From: Variovorax paradoxus | GTDB taxonomy: Bacteria > Pseudomonadota > Gammaproteobacteria > Burkholderiales > Burkholderiaceae_C | NCBI RefSeq assembly: GCF_022009635.1 | Contig: NZ_CP091716.1 | Location: forward strand, 4,169,001 to 4,233,000 | Length of the DNA stretch: 64,000 bases | Direction of reading: 5' to 3' | Part shown: positions 1 to 9,107 of the stretch, one piece after another | Layout: each line of letters begins with the position of its first letter | Position numbering within the stretch: position 1 is the first letter of the stretch | Made by a program: the position numbers and the translations under genes | Notes under the pieces: model-generated | The model's database searches: none | What the model was told of the DNA's origin: nothing | What the model saw: only the letters and a program-made list of their open reading frames with translations

Positions 1-531
1 GGGGTGCTTCAGCGCCGCCTGGATGACCAGCCCGATGCGGGTGCGCGTGAGCAGCAGCCACACCGATACCAGCATCAGCACCGCCACCAGCATGATGAAC
101 GAGCGCGACTTGGGGAACTGCGTGCCGTAGAGCGAGAACAGCGGGCCCTGCAGTGCCGTCGGCAGGCCGTACGGCACCGTCGAGCGGCCCCACACCAGCT
201 GCACGATTTCGAGAATGAGGTACGAAAGGCCGAAGGTCACCAGCAGCTCGGGCACGTGGCCGAACTTGTGGACGCGGCGCAGGCAGTAGCGCTCGAAGGC
301 CGCGCCCAGCGCAAAGACCAGCAGCGGCGCGATGACGAGCGCCGGCCAGAAGCCCAGGATGCCCGAGATCGTGAAGGCGAAGTACGCGCCCAGCATGTAG
401 AAACTGGCGTGCGCGAAATTGAGCACACCCATCATGCTGAAGATCAGCGTGAGGCCGGAGCTCAGCATGAACAACAGCAAGCCGTAGCTCACGCCGTTGA
501 GCAGCGAGATGACGAAGAATTCGACGTTCAT
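1..531 (-). CDS. livH: Branched-chain amino acid ABC transporter permease (LivH type), 3' end cut by window
   Basis: The first 177 codons of an inner-membrane permease of the LivH family are present; the C-terminus lies beyond position 1. The protein is almost continuously hydrophobic, and the segment around residues 28-50 (GLTLIFSMMGVLNFAHASFY) is the characteristic LivH signature. The ATG at 531 is the natural start. It is the third kind of component in a minus-strand uptake cluster after two periplasmic binding proteins, so LivM, LivG and LivF probably follow to the left. A rho-independent terminator lies between the upstream binding protein and this gene, which would make the permease less abundant than the binding proteins. 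The substrate is unknown: such clusters next to acyl-CoA ligases often import organic or aromatic acids rather than leucine. Confidence 0.9.
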   Translation of the reverse strand, partial: MNVEFFVISLLNGVSYGLLLFMLSSGLTLIFSMMGVLNFAHASFYMLGAYFAFTISGILGFWPALVIAPLLVFALGAAFERYCLRRVHKFGHVPELLVTFGLSYLILEIVQLVWGRSTVPYGLPTALQGPLFSLYGTQFPKSRSFIMLVAVLMLVSVWLLLTRTRIGLVIQAALKHP

Positions 532-550
532 CGGTCTTTCGTGTCAGGTG

Positions 551-586
551 AAAAAAGAAAAAGGCCCGAGTGTTGAAGTCGGGCCT
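551..586 (-). terminator. Rho-independent terminator between binding-protein gene and livH
   Basis: On the minus strand an 8-bp stem AGGCCCGA/TCGGGCCT with a 9-nt loop is followed directly by a U-rich run (TTTTTCTTTTTT). It lies in the 80-bp gap between the stop of the first binding protein (612) and the livH start (531), so it would act as an intra-operon attenuating terminator that keeps binding protein in excess of permease. Confidence 0.8.
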
Positions 587-611
587 CGACCGCGTTGGCG
601 CGTTCCCGAAA

Positions 612-1844
612 TCAGGAGGGACGCTTCATCTGGCAGCTGGTGGGCGTGCTGGCCACGTAGGCGTCGTAGTACTTCACGGGTGCCAACGTGTAGCCGGTGT
701 TCTCCGGGCTGTAGGGGTACTTGGCGCTGGCCTTCTCCCACTTGGCGATGTACAGGCCTTGCTGCAGCTGGTGGTCGGTCTTGCGCAGTTCGACGTCACC
801 GTTGAAGCTCTTGAACTTCATGCCTTCCATGGCGGCCGCCACCTTGACGGGGTCGGTCGACTTGGTCTTCACGAAGGCTTCGGTCAACGCCTGGAACACG
901 GTGTAGACGTCGGTGGTGTAGAGGTCGTCGTTGAACTTCTTCTTGAAGTCCTCGGCGTACTTCTGCATGTCGCCGCCCATGTTGTAGTGGGCGTAGCCGA
1001 CCTGGTAGACCTTGCCGTCGGACGCCGCGCCCATGGCGGTCGGCGTGCCGGTGGTCACGGCGTAGTAGGTGTAGAACTTGACATTGAGGCCCGAGTCGTT
1101 CGCGGCCTTGATGAGCAGCGCGAGGTCGGAGCCCCAGTTGCCGGTGATGACGGTGTCGGCACCCGAAGCCTTGATCTTCGCGATGTACGGCGCGAAGTCG
1201 CGCACCTGCGCGAGCGGGTGCAGGTCGTCGCCGACGATCTGGATGTCGGGGCGCTTGTGCTTCAGGTCTTCCTTGGCGTACTTGGAGACCTGCTGGCCGT
1301 GCGCGTAGTTCTGGCCGATGATGTAGACCTTCTTGATGTCCGGCTGGTCCTTCATGTAGGTGGTCAGCGCTTCCATCTTCATCGACGTGTCGGCGTCGAA
1401 GCGGTACTGCCAGTAGCTGCACTTGGCATTGGTCAGCTCGGGGTCGACCGCGGCGTAGTTCAGGTACAGCGCTTCCTTGCCGGGATTGCGCGCGTTGTTC
1501 TTCTCGAGCGCATCGATGATGGCCAGCGCCGGGCCGGAGCCGTTGCCCTGCACGATGTATCGCGCGCCCTGGTCGAGGGCCGAGCGCAGCGCGCTGGTGG
1601 TCTCTTGCGGGCTGAGCTTGTTGTCGATGCCGATGATCTCGAACTTCACGCCGGCGGCGTTCTTCTTGTTGAACTCTTCGGCGAAGAACTGGAACGTCTT
1701 GAGCTGGTTCGTTCCGACCGCGGCCATGAGGCCCGACAGCGGATCGAGCCATGCGATCTTGACGGTTTCACCCTTCTGGGCGAGGGCACCGGTAGCGGTG
1801 GCCGCAATGACGGCTGCGGCAGCGATTTTCAGAGCGAACTTCAA
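612..1844 (-). CDS. Branched-chain amino acid-type ABC transporter substrate-binding protein, copy 1
   Basis: Periplasmic binding protein (Peripla_BP_6/LivJ type) of about 410 residues. It has an N-terminal signal peptide ending at Ala-Leu-Ala-Gln, then the mature start QKGETVKIAWLDPLSG. I chose the TTG at 1844 because AGGAGA lies about 7 nt upstream and because the N-terminus (MKFALK) then aligns with that of its paralogue (MQFAIK); a TTG at 1862 would add six residues with no ribosome binding site. It delivers ligand to the LivH-type permease encoded just downstream. It is the near twin of the protein at 2063-3292, roughly four fifths identical by eye, differing mainly in the signal peptide and at scattered sites. 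The ligand cannot be read from the sequence. Confidence 0.9.
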   Translation of the reverse strand: MKFALKIAAAAVIAATATGALAQKGETVKIAWLDPLSGLMAAVGTNQLKTFQFFAEEFNKKNAAGVKFEIIGIDNKLSPQETTSALRSALDQGARYIVQGNGSGPALAIIDALEKNNARNPGKEALYLNYAAVDPELTNAKCSYWQYRFDADTSMKMEALTTYMKDQPDIKKVYIIGQNYAHGQQVSKYAKEDLKHKRPDIQIVGDDLHPLAQVRDFAPYIAKIKASGADTVITGNWGSDLALLIKAANDSGLNVKFYTYYAVTTGTPTAMGAASDGKVYQVGYAHYNMGGDMQKYAEDFKKKFNDDLYTTDVYTVFQALTEAFVKTKSTDPVKVAAAMEGMKFKSFNGDVELRKTDHQLQQGLYIAKWEKASAKYPYSPENTGYTLAPVKYYDAYVASTPTSCQMKRPS

Positions 1845-1996
1845 TCTATATCTCCTGGTCAAACCGAATCAGAACCGAATCAAAACGCTGTACGAGCGTA
1901 CAAGCGATTGCAGCCCCTCCCCTCAGGGAATGCCCGTAAGAGGGGGCTGGCAAAGTGCCGTTTCTATCGCGCATGCGACAGCGCGGCATCCCGAAT

Positions 1997-2031
1997 TGCT
2001 ACCCGCGGGTAGACCGCTGCTACCGGCGGGT
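1997..2031. promoter_or_regulatory. Two 14-bp palindromes 21 bp apart upstream of binding-protein copy 1
   Basis: CTACCCGCGGGTAG at 1997-2010 is a perfect palindrome, and CTACCGGCGGGTAG at 2018-2031 is a near copy. The 21-bp offset is about two helical turns, so two dimers could bind on the same DNA face. The site lies just after the stop of copy 2 and about 150 bp before copy 1. This looks like an operator, but no regulator can be named. Confidence 0.4.
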
Positions 2032-2062
2032 AGGAAAAGGCGCGAAGCTTTGCCGCGGCGCC

Positions 2063-3292
2063 TCAGGGGCGCTTCATCTGGCAAGTGGTGGGCGTGCTCG
2101 CCACGTACGACTCGTAGTACTTCACGGGCACGTTCGTGTAGCCGGTGTTCTCGGCGTCGTAGGGGTACTTGGCGCTGGCCTTTTCCCAGCGCGAGATGTA
2201 CAGGCCCTGCTGCAACTGGTGGTCGGACTTGCGCATCTCGACCTCGCCGTTGAAGCTCTTGATCTTCATGCCTTCCAGGGCGGCGGCCACCTTGACCGGA
2301 TCGGTCGACTTGGTCTTGGCGAAGGCGGCGTCGAGCAGCGCGAACACGTGGTAGATCGAGGCCTGCGTCAGGTCGTCGTTCATGCGCTTCTTGTAGCCGT
2401 TGAGCAGCTGCTGGATCTCGCCGCCCATGTTGTAGTGGGCGTAGGCCACGGTGTAGACCTTGCCGTCCGAAGTGGCCCCCATGGCCGTGGGGGTACCGGC
2501 GCCGGGCGCGTAGTAGGTCAGGAACTTGACGTTCAGGCCCGAGTCGTTCGCGGCCTTGATGAGCAGCGACAGGTCGGAGCCCCAATTGCCGGTGATGACC
2601 GTGTCGGCACCCGAGGCCTTGATCTTGGCGATGTACGGGGAGAAGTCGCGCACCTGCGCCAGCGGGTGCAGGTCCTCGCCCACGATCTGGATGTCGGGGC
2701 GCTTGACCTTCAGGTCTTCCTTGGCGTACTTGGCCACCTGCACGCCGTGCGCGTAGTTCTGGCCGAGCAGGTAGACCTTCTTGATGTCGGCCTGGTCCTT
2801 CATCCAGGTGGTCAGCGCCTCCATCTTCATTGAGGTGTCGGCGTCGACCCGGAAGTGCCAGTAGCTGCACTTGCTGTTGGTCAGGTCGGGGTCGACCGCC
2901 GCGTAGTTCATGTAGAGCAACTCCTTGCCGGGGTTGCGCGAGTTGTTCTTCTCGATGGCATCGATGATGGCCAGCGCCGGGCCGGAGCCGTTGCCCTGCA
3001 TGATGTAGCGGGCGCCCTGGTCCTGCGCGGAGCGCAGCGCGGCGGTGGTTTCCTGCGGGCTGAGCTTGTTGTCGATGCCGATGACTTCGAACTTCACACC
3101 CGACTGGTTCTTCTTGTTGAACTCCTCGGCAAGGAATTGCGTGGTCTTGAGCTGGTTGGTGCCGACCGCGGCCATGAGGCCGGACAGCGGGTCGAGCCAG
3201 GCGATCTTGACGGTCTCGCCCTTTTGCGCGAATGCGGCGGTAAAGCTCACCAACATAGCGCAGGCAGCTACTGACTTGATAGCAAATTGCAT
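2063..3292 (-). CDS. Branched-chain amino acid-type ABC transporter substrate-binding protein, copy 2
   Basis: Second LivJ-type periplasmic binding protein of the cluster, 409 residues, with signal peptide MQFAIKSVAACAMLVSF and mature start after Ala-Phe-Ala-Gln. The ATG at 3292 has GAGGAG-like sequence upstream. Nearly every ligand-domain motif is shared with copy 1 at 612-1844, for example IAWLDPLSGLMAAVGTNQLK and QGNGSGPALAIIDA, so this is a recent tandem duplication. Blocks of the upstream region are also shared (CAGGGA-TGCCCG-AAG and TATCGCG...GCGACAG-GCGGCA), meaning the promoter region was copied with the gene. The codons for residues 3-13 lie in a copy of a family-specific mini-repeat (see repeat at 3257-3286), which explains why this signal peptide differs from that of copy 1. 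Two copies with one permease suggest alternative ligands for one channel; that is inference. Confidence 0.9.
   Translation of the reverse strand: MQFAIKSVAACAMLVSFTAAFAQKGETVKIAWLDPLSGLMAAVGTNQLKTTQFLAEEFNKKNQSGVKFEVIGIDNKLSPQETTAALRSAQDQGARYIMQGNGSGPALAIIDAIEKNNSRNPGKELLYMNYAAVDPDLTNSKCSYWHFRVDADTSMKMEALTTWMKDQADIKKVYLLGQNYAHGVQVAKYAKEDLKVKRPDIQIVGEDLHPLAQVRDFSPYIAKIKASGADTVITGNWGSDLSLLIKAANDSGLNVKFLTYYAPGAGTPTAMGATSDGKVYTVAYAHYNMGGEIQQLLNGYKKRMNDDLTQASIYHVFALLDAAFAKTKSTDPVKVAAALEGMKIKSFNGEVEMRKSDHQLQQGLYISRWEKASAKYPYDAENTGYTNVPVKYYESYVASTPTTCQMKRP
3257..3286 (-). repeat. Comamonadaceae-type mini-repeat inside signal-peptide codons
   Basis: The stretch AGCGCAGGCAGCTACTG followed by ACTTGATAGCAAA resembles the short repeat scattered through Comamonadaceae genomes (GCGCAAGCAGCTA...TAGCAAA), recalled from general knowledge. 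Here it is read in frame as part of the signal peptide of the second binding protein. Similar elements occur at 11468-11488 and 17394-17422. Confidence 0.5.
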
Positions 3293-3368
3293 GAGGAGTC
3301 TCCAGTTTTGATAGGCGGAATCGCAGCGTACAAGCGCCCTTTTTTTCGCCGCACAGGGATTGCCCGGA

Positions 3369-3394
3369 AGGAAAGCCGCCGGGGCGGCTTTCCT
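3369..3394. terminator. Perfect hairpin after the acyl-CoA ligase gene
   Basis: A 12-bp perfect stem AGGAAAGCCGCC/GGCGGCTTTCCT has a 2-nt loop. It lies 40 bp beyond the stop of the minus-strand ligase gene (3435) and 77 bp before binding-protein copy 2. The run after the stem on the minus strand is only modestly U-rich, so it may be a weak terminator or a transcript-stabilising hairpin. Confidence 0.5.
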
Positions 3395-3434
3395 ATCGCG
3401 TGCGCGACAGTGCGGCAGGGCTTTGCCTGTGGTT

Positions 3435-5078
<1,644 letters not shown>

Positions 5079-5112
5079 CTACGGACTCCTATGTGAAATG
5101 ACTTCATGAAAA

Positions 5113-5137
5113 CTTGCGCACGAGAGATTCACGCAAG
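5113..5137. promoter_or_regulatory. Inverted repeat upstream of acyl-CoA ligase
   Basis: CTTGCG (5113-5118) and CGCAAG (5132-5137) form a 6-bp inverted repeat separated by 13 bp, 35-59 bp upstream of the ligase start. Position and spacing suit a dimeric regulator site. No adjacent regulator gene is present. Confidence 0.3.
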
Positions 5138-5192
5138 CTTCGGCCACTTGCACAATGACACAAACCCGCACTGCACGATTGAACGGAGCGGC

Positions 5193-7079
5193 TCAAGTGG
5201 GGTCCTTGGGCGCCGCCGGCCCCACGCCCGCGGGCACCGCGCCGATCGCCGGGCGGCACGGCTGGCGGATCGTCCGGTCGCAGCTGGGCAGATCCTTCGC
5301 ATGGGCATACGGCGTGTAGCCCAGGACGATGCTCGACGGACGCGTCGCGTCGTGCCAGACCTTGTTGGTCGAGGGCGTCGGGTCGTTGCCGAACAGCCAG
5401 AACCCGGTCTGCGAAGGCGTGTCGATGGTCACTCGGATGCTCGAGCCGGCGCGGAACACATGCGCGAACTTCTGGATCTCGACGCGCACCGAATTGGGTT
5501 GTCCGGCCAGCAGCGGTGCATCGGTGTCGCGGGCAAAGTCGCCAAAGGGACGCAGCACCGTGGAGCGCGCGCTGTCCAGCGAGCGCTTGGAGGCCCGCAG
5601 CCAGCCGCGCTGCACGAACATTTCCTTGCCGTCGGGCCGCACTTCGGACACCGTGACCTGCAGGTCCGTGTTGCCGTTCGCCGCGGTCGCCTCGATGAAC
5701 AGGTCGGCCGAGCCTTCGCCGTAGAAGCTCAGGTCTTCGGGCAGCGCCGCGGTGGTGAAGGTGAGTTGCCCGTCGGTGTCGGCCACGGCCTGCCAGCCTT
5801 CGGCCGCGGGGTTGTTCACCACCGGGCTCTTCACCGGGTAGTCGTAGCTGGACGCCGCGCTGCCCGCTGAAGGCGCCGCGCTGCCCAGCACCCCACCCTG
5901 CTGCAGGTAAAGGCGCATCGGCTTGACCTTGACCGGCAGGCGGTCGAACTCGGCCACCGCCATCTGCTTCAGCTTGGCCGCGCCGTTGACGGCCTTCTGG
6001 TCGGTCTGCTGCATCTCCTGCAGCAGGCGCACATGCGGTTCCTTCTCGAAGCCGTTGTTCTCGCCCTTCACGAAATGCGCGAGAAAGCGCTTCAGCGTGC
6101 CGTCGATGTAGTCGGAGGTCACGTTGGTGTGGTGGTCGCCGTTGGCGCTGATGAGCCACATCTTCTCGGGCGCCATGGTGTCTTCGTAGTAGCCGGAGCG
6201 CGGGCCGATCTGCTCGTCCTGCCACGACTGCGTGCCCAGCGCGGGGATGTCGATCTTGGCGGTCTCCAGCGCCGCGCTGCGCTTGACGTACAGGCCGTCG
6301 GCGTAGGGGTTCTCGAGCCACTTGGTCAGGTCGAGGTCGGGGCGCTTGATCTTCTCGATGTTGTCGGCCACGGTCTTGGCGCACTCGGTGTCGCCGTCGA
6401 GCTTGGCCGCGAGGTCGGCCGCCTTCTTCCAGGTCGTCGGGAAGCCGCCCCACCACTGCGACGGAAAGCCGATGTTCTTGATGCCGCCGGGGTAGCCCAC
6501 GTCGCGGTACGGGTCGCCCACGTTCTTGCTGGGCGTGATCGCCAGCAGGCCCTTGGGCCGGTGCGCCGCCACCCACAGCTGGTTGTAGCCCGAGTACGAG
6601 TAGCCGACCATGCCGATCTTTCCGTTCGACCACGGCTGCTTGCCGGCCCATTCGATCGCGAAGGCCCCGGCCGCGCCGGTGCTGGCGTCGAAGACCTGGT
6701 CTTCACCGGTCGAGCAGCCGGTGCCCGGCACGTTCAGGCCCATGACGGCATAGCCCTCGGATAGCCAGAGCTGGCCGATGTTCGGGGCAGAGCCCGAAGA
6801 GTAGCCGTCGTACTCCACCAGCAGCGGGAAGCTGCCGGTGGCACTGGGCAGCAGCAGCGAGTAGCGCATCTTGTTGCCGTCGGGCAGCGTGATGTAGCCC
6901 CACTTGCGGACCGGGCCGGCATCGGGCGTGCTCGGCGGCGGCGCGGGCGTTTCGGCCGCCTGTGGGAAGAACACGAACCCGCTGCCGGACGAGCCGCCGC
7001 CGCATGCGGCAATGCCTGCCGCGGTGGCCAGCAGCGATGCCGCGAGGCGCCATCGGCGGGAAGGTTTCAAAGCGATCAT
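5193..7079 (-). CDS. CocE/NonD-family exported hydrolase (lipoprotein)
   Basis: 628-residue alpha/beta hydrolase of the X-Pro dipeptidyl-peptidase/CocE family. A lipoprotein signal peptide ends in Gly-Ile-Ala-Ala-Cys (Cys near residue 26), followed by a Gly/Ser linker (GGGSSGSG), so the enzyme is probably anchored to an outer or inner membrane leaflet. The nucleophile motif GYSYSG is near residue 190, and a His-containing NGDHH segment near 310 is a candidate for the catalytic His. The last 220 residues form the beta-rich C-terminal domain typical of CocE proteins. Family members hydrolyse esters or acyl-amides (cocaine esterase, glutaryl-7-ACA acylase); the natural substrate here is unknown. 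It lies 46 bp downstream of a second lipoprotein esterase in the same direction, so the two are probably co-transcribed. Confidence 0.85.
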   Translation of the reverse strand: MIALKPSRRWRLAASLLATAAGIAACGGGSSGSGFVFFPQAAETPAPPPSTPDAGPVRKWGYITLPDGNKMRYSLLLPSATGSFPLLVEYDGYSSGSAPNIGQLWLSEGYAVMGLNVPGTGCSTGEDQVFDASTGAAGAFAIEWAGKQPWSNGKIGMVGYSYSGYNQLWVAAHRPKGLLAITPSKNVGDPYRDVGYPGGIKNIGFPSQWWGGFPTTWKKAADLAAKLDGDTECAKTVADNIEKIKRPDLDLTKWLENPYADGLYVKRSAALETAKIDIPALGTQSWQDEQIGPRSGYYEDTMAPEKMWLISANGDHHTNVTSDYIDGTLKRFLAHFVKGENNGFEKEPHVRLLQEMQQTDQKAVNGAAKLKQMAVAEFDRLPVKVKPMRLYLQQGGVLGSAAPSAGSAASSYDYPVKSPVVNNPAAEGWQAVADTDGQLTFTTAALPEDLSFYGEGSADLFIEATAANGNTDLQVTVSEVRPDGKEMFVQRGWLRASKRSLDSARSTVLRPFGDFARDTDAPLLAGQPNSVRVEIQKFAHVFRAGSSIRVTIDTPSQTGFWLFGNDPTPSTNKVWHDATRPSSIVLGYTPYAHAKDLPSCDRTIRQPCRPAIGAVPAGVGPAAPKDPT

Positions 7080-7125
7080 CCTCTTGTCTCCGTTATCGTT
7101 TTTGGTTGATTGATTGGCTTGCCGG

Positions 7126-8958
7126 TCAGGGCGCGGCCGTGATGCTGGTGGCGGTGAGCGTCGCGTCCAGCAGCAGGCTCGACGGCCAGGGCGCCCAGGT
7201 CACGCCGAGCTCGGGGGTGTTCGGATCGCCCTTGCGCATGAAGGCGCCCACGCTCGCCATGACGGCGTTCGACAGCGCAAGGCGCCCCTTCTCGTTGGCC
7301 TTGCCGCCGATCACGTTCGACAGCACCGACGGGCCGAAATTGCCGAACACGAAAGGCAGGTCGAAGGCGTGCGCCGCGCCATACACGTCACCCCAGGGCG
7401 CGGCTTCGCGGGCCCAGTCGAGGCGGTAGTGCCAGATGTTGGACTGGCGCGTCTTCAGCGTGTCGAGCAGGTTGTCGCGGTTGGCCTCGAACATGCCCTT
7501 GGTGATGAGCGCGGTGGCCGCGTTGTAGCCCGTGCCCAGCTTGTCTACCGGGAGGTAGAACGGATCGATGATGTCTTCCACCTTGAGCGTGGGTGCCGCA
7601 TCGGGGTCGAAGTTGAACATCATCGAGAAGCGCTGGGGGTCCTTGACGATCCAGCCCGCCTTCGGGAAGCCGATCGAGCCGAGCTGCGAGGCGAAGAGCT
7701 TGCCCTCGTCGCGCGTGTTGCCCGCGAGCATCGGGACCTTCACGTACTTGTCGGCGGCGATGGCGCCGATGGGATCCACCGGGAGCACCGTGCCGTCCGG
7801 AATGGGCGCGACGGAGCCCTGCCCCGCCGCGACCGCCGTGGTCAGCATCTTGCCGCCATCCTGCGCGCGCAGGTAGTCGGCAATCTGCGTCGGCGTGCGT
7901 GTGGCGATGTAGGCCTTGGCGGCCGTCGTGTCGGCCGCGGTGCCGTCGGCCACCAGCAGCGCCGCCAGGATGGCCTCGCCCTGCGCCAGCGAAGCCGACG
8001 CCGGCGACAGCGAAGGCAGCGTGCCGGGCGGCAGGTTGCTCGCGAGCGAGATGCCGCCGCTCATTTCGAAGGCCTTGTGGAACAGGCCCTTGGCCATCGG
8101 CGAAGTCATGACCGACAGCAGGTTGGTGGCTCCGGCCGACTCGCCCGACAGCGTGACGTTGCCCGGGTCGCCGCCGAAGTTGCCCACGTTGTCGCGGATG
8201 AACCGCAACGCGGCCATGTTGTCGAGCAGCGCGAAGTTGCCCGAGTCGTCACCCGCCGTGCCGCCCGGACGCAACTGCGGCATGTTCAGGAAACCCAGGA
8301 TGCCCAGGCGATAGCTGGCGGTGATGACCACCGCATTGGCGGTCTTGGCCAGCTTCGCGCCGTCGTACAGCGGGTCGGCCGTGTAACCCGAAATATTGCT
8401 GCCGCCATGAATGAACAGCAGCACGGGCAGATTCTTCTCGTCCGTCGCCGGGCGCCAGATGTTCACGAACAGGCAGTCCTCGCTGCCGAGGGGCTGGCCC
8501 AGCGTGGTGCCGATGGTGGCGTCATAGGTGTTGTTGGCGCCGGGCCCGAACATGCGGCCGGTCTGCAGGCAGGCGTTGCCGAATTTCTTGGCCGAGCGGA
8601 TGCCGCTCCAGGCCTCGGGCGCCGCCGGCGCGCGCCAGCGCAGCGCGCCGACCGGCGGCTGGGCGAACGGCACGCCTTTCCAGAACCAGGTGCCGGAATT
8701 GGCGCTATCGTCCACGCCCTCGACCTTGCCGGCCGCGGTCAGGCGCACCATCGGGCCGTCGGCCGCGGGGGGAGCCGGCGCCGGTGCGGGAGGCGGCGCG
8801 GCGGGCAGCAAGGCGATGCCGGGGCCCGACGATCCGCCGCCGCAGGCCGAGAGGGCCGCGAGCGCCGCCGCCGCGGCAAATGCTGTGACCGCCCTGGTCA
8901 CCACGGTCCTGTTTCCTGCCGCCAGCCCCTGGTCCTGCGCGGTTGTCTCTGTATTCAT
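7126..8958 (-). CDS. Type B carboxylesterase (lipoprotein)
   Basis: About 610 residues from the ATG at 8958, which has GGAGAC 5 nt upstream; a longer reading from 9033 would place a non-signal-like leader first. A signal peptide ends at Ser-Ala-Cys-Gly, followed by a GGGSSGPG and Pro/Ala-rich linker, so this is a surface or periplasmic lipoprotein. Carboxylesterase type B hallmarks are visible: the oxyanion region FIHGGSN, the nucleophile motif GESAGA, an acidic residue in GNTRDEG, and the His in GAAHAFDLPFVFG. The catalytic triad therefore appears complete. It hydrolyses carboxylic esters of unknown identity. It precedes the CocE-family gene and is transcribed away from an AraC-type regulator, the likely controller of both genes. 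Confidence 0.88.
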   Translation of the reverse strand: MNTETTAQDQGLAAGNRTVVTRAVTAFAAAAALAALSACGGGSSGPGIALLPAAPPPAPAPAPPAADGPMVRLTAAGKVEGVDDSANSGTWFWKGVPFAQPPVGALRWRAPAAPEAWSGIRSAKKFGNACLQTGRMFGPGANNTYDATIGTTLGQPLGSEDCLFVNIWRPATDEKNLPVLLFIHGGSNISGYTADPLYDGAKLAKTANAVVITASYRLGILGFLNMPQLRPGGTAGDDSGNFALLDNMAALRFIRDNVGNFGGDPGNVTLSGESAGATNLLSVMTSPMAKGLFHKAFEMSGGISLASNLPPGTLPSLSPASASLAQGEAILAALLVADGTAADTTAAKAYIATRTPTQIADYLRAQDGGKMLTTAVAAGQGSVAPIPDGTVLPVDPIGAIAADKYVKVPMLAGNTRDEGKLFASQLGSIGFPKAGWIVKDPQRFSMMFNFDPDAAPTLKVEDIIDPFYLPVDKLGTGYNAATALITKGMFEANRDNLLDTLKTRQSNIWHYRLDWAREAAPWGDVYGAAHAFDLPFVFGNFGPSVLSNVIGGKANEKGRLALSNAVMASVGAFMRKGDPNTPELGVTWAPWPSSLLLDATLTATSITAAP

Positions 8959-9107
8959 GTTTTGTCTCCACACCGGGTTAATCGGAATTCCTCGTGCGAT
9001 GTCCGGCCCCCATACTTCCGGGCCACCGGGCACAAAAAAATTCTAGAAACCGGTGCCGTTTTCATCGCTATCGCAAGGACGCCAATCGAATGACTTCAGG
9101 AGCCGCC

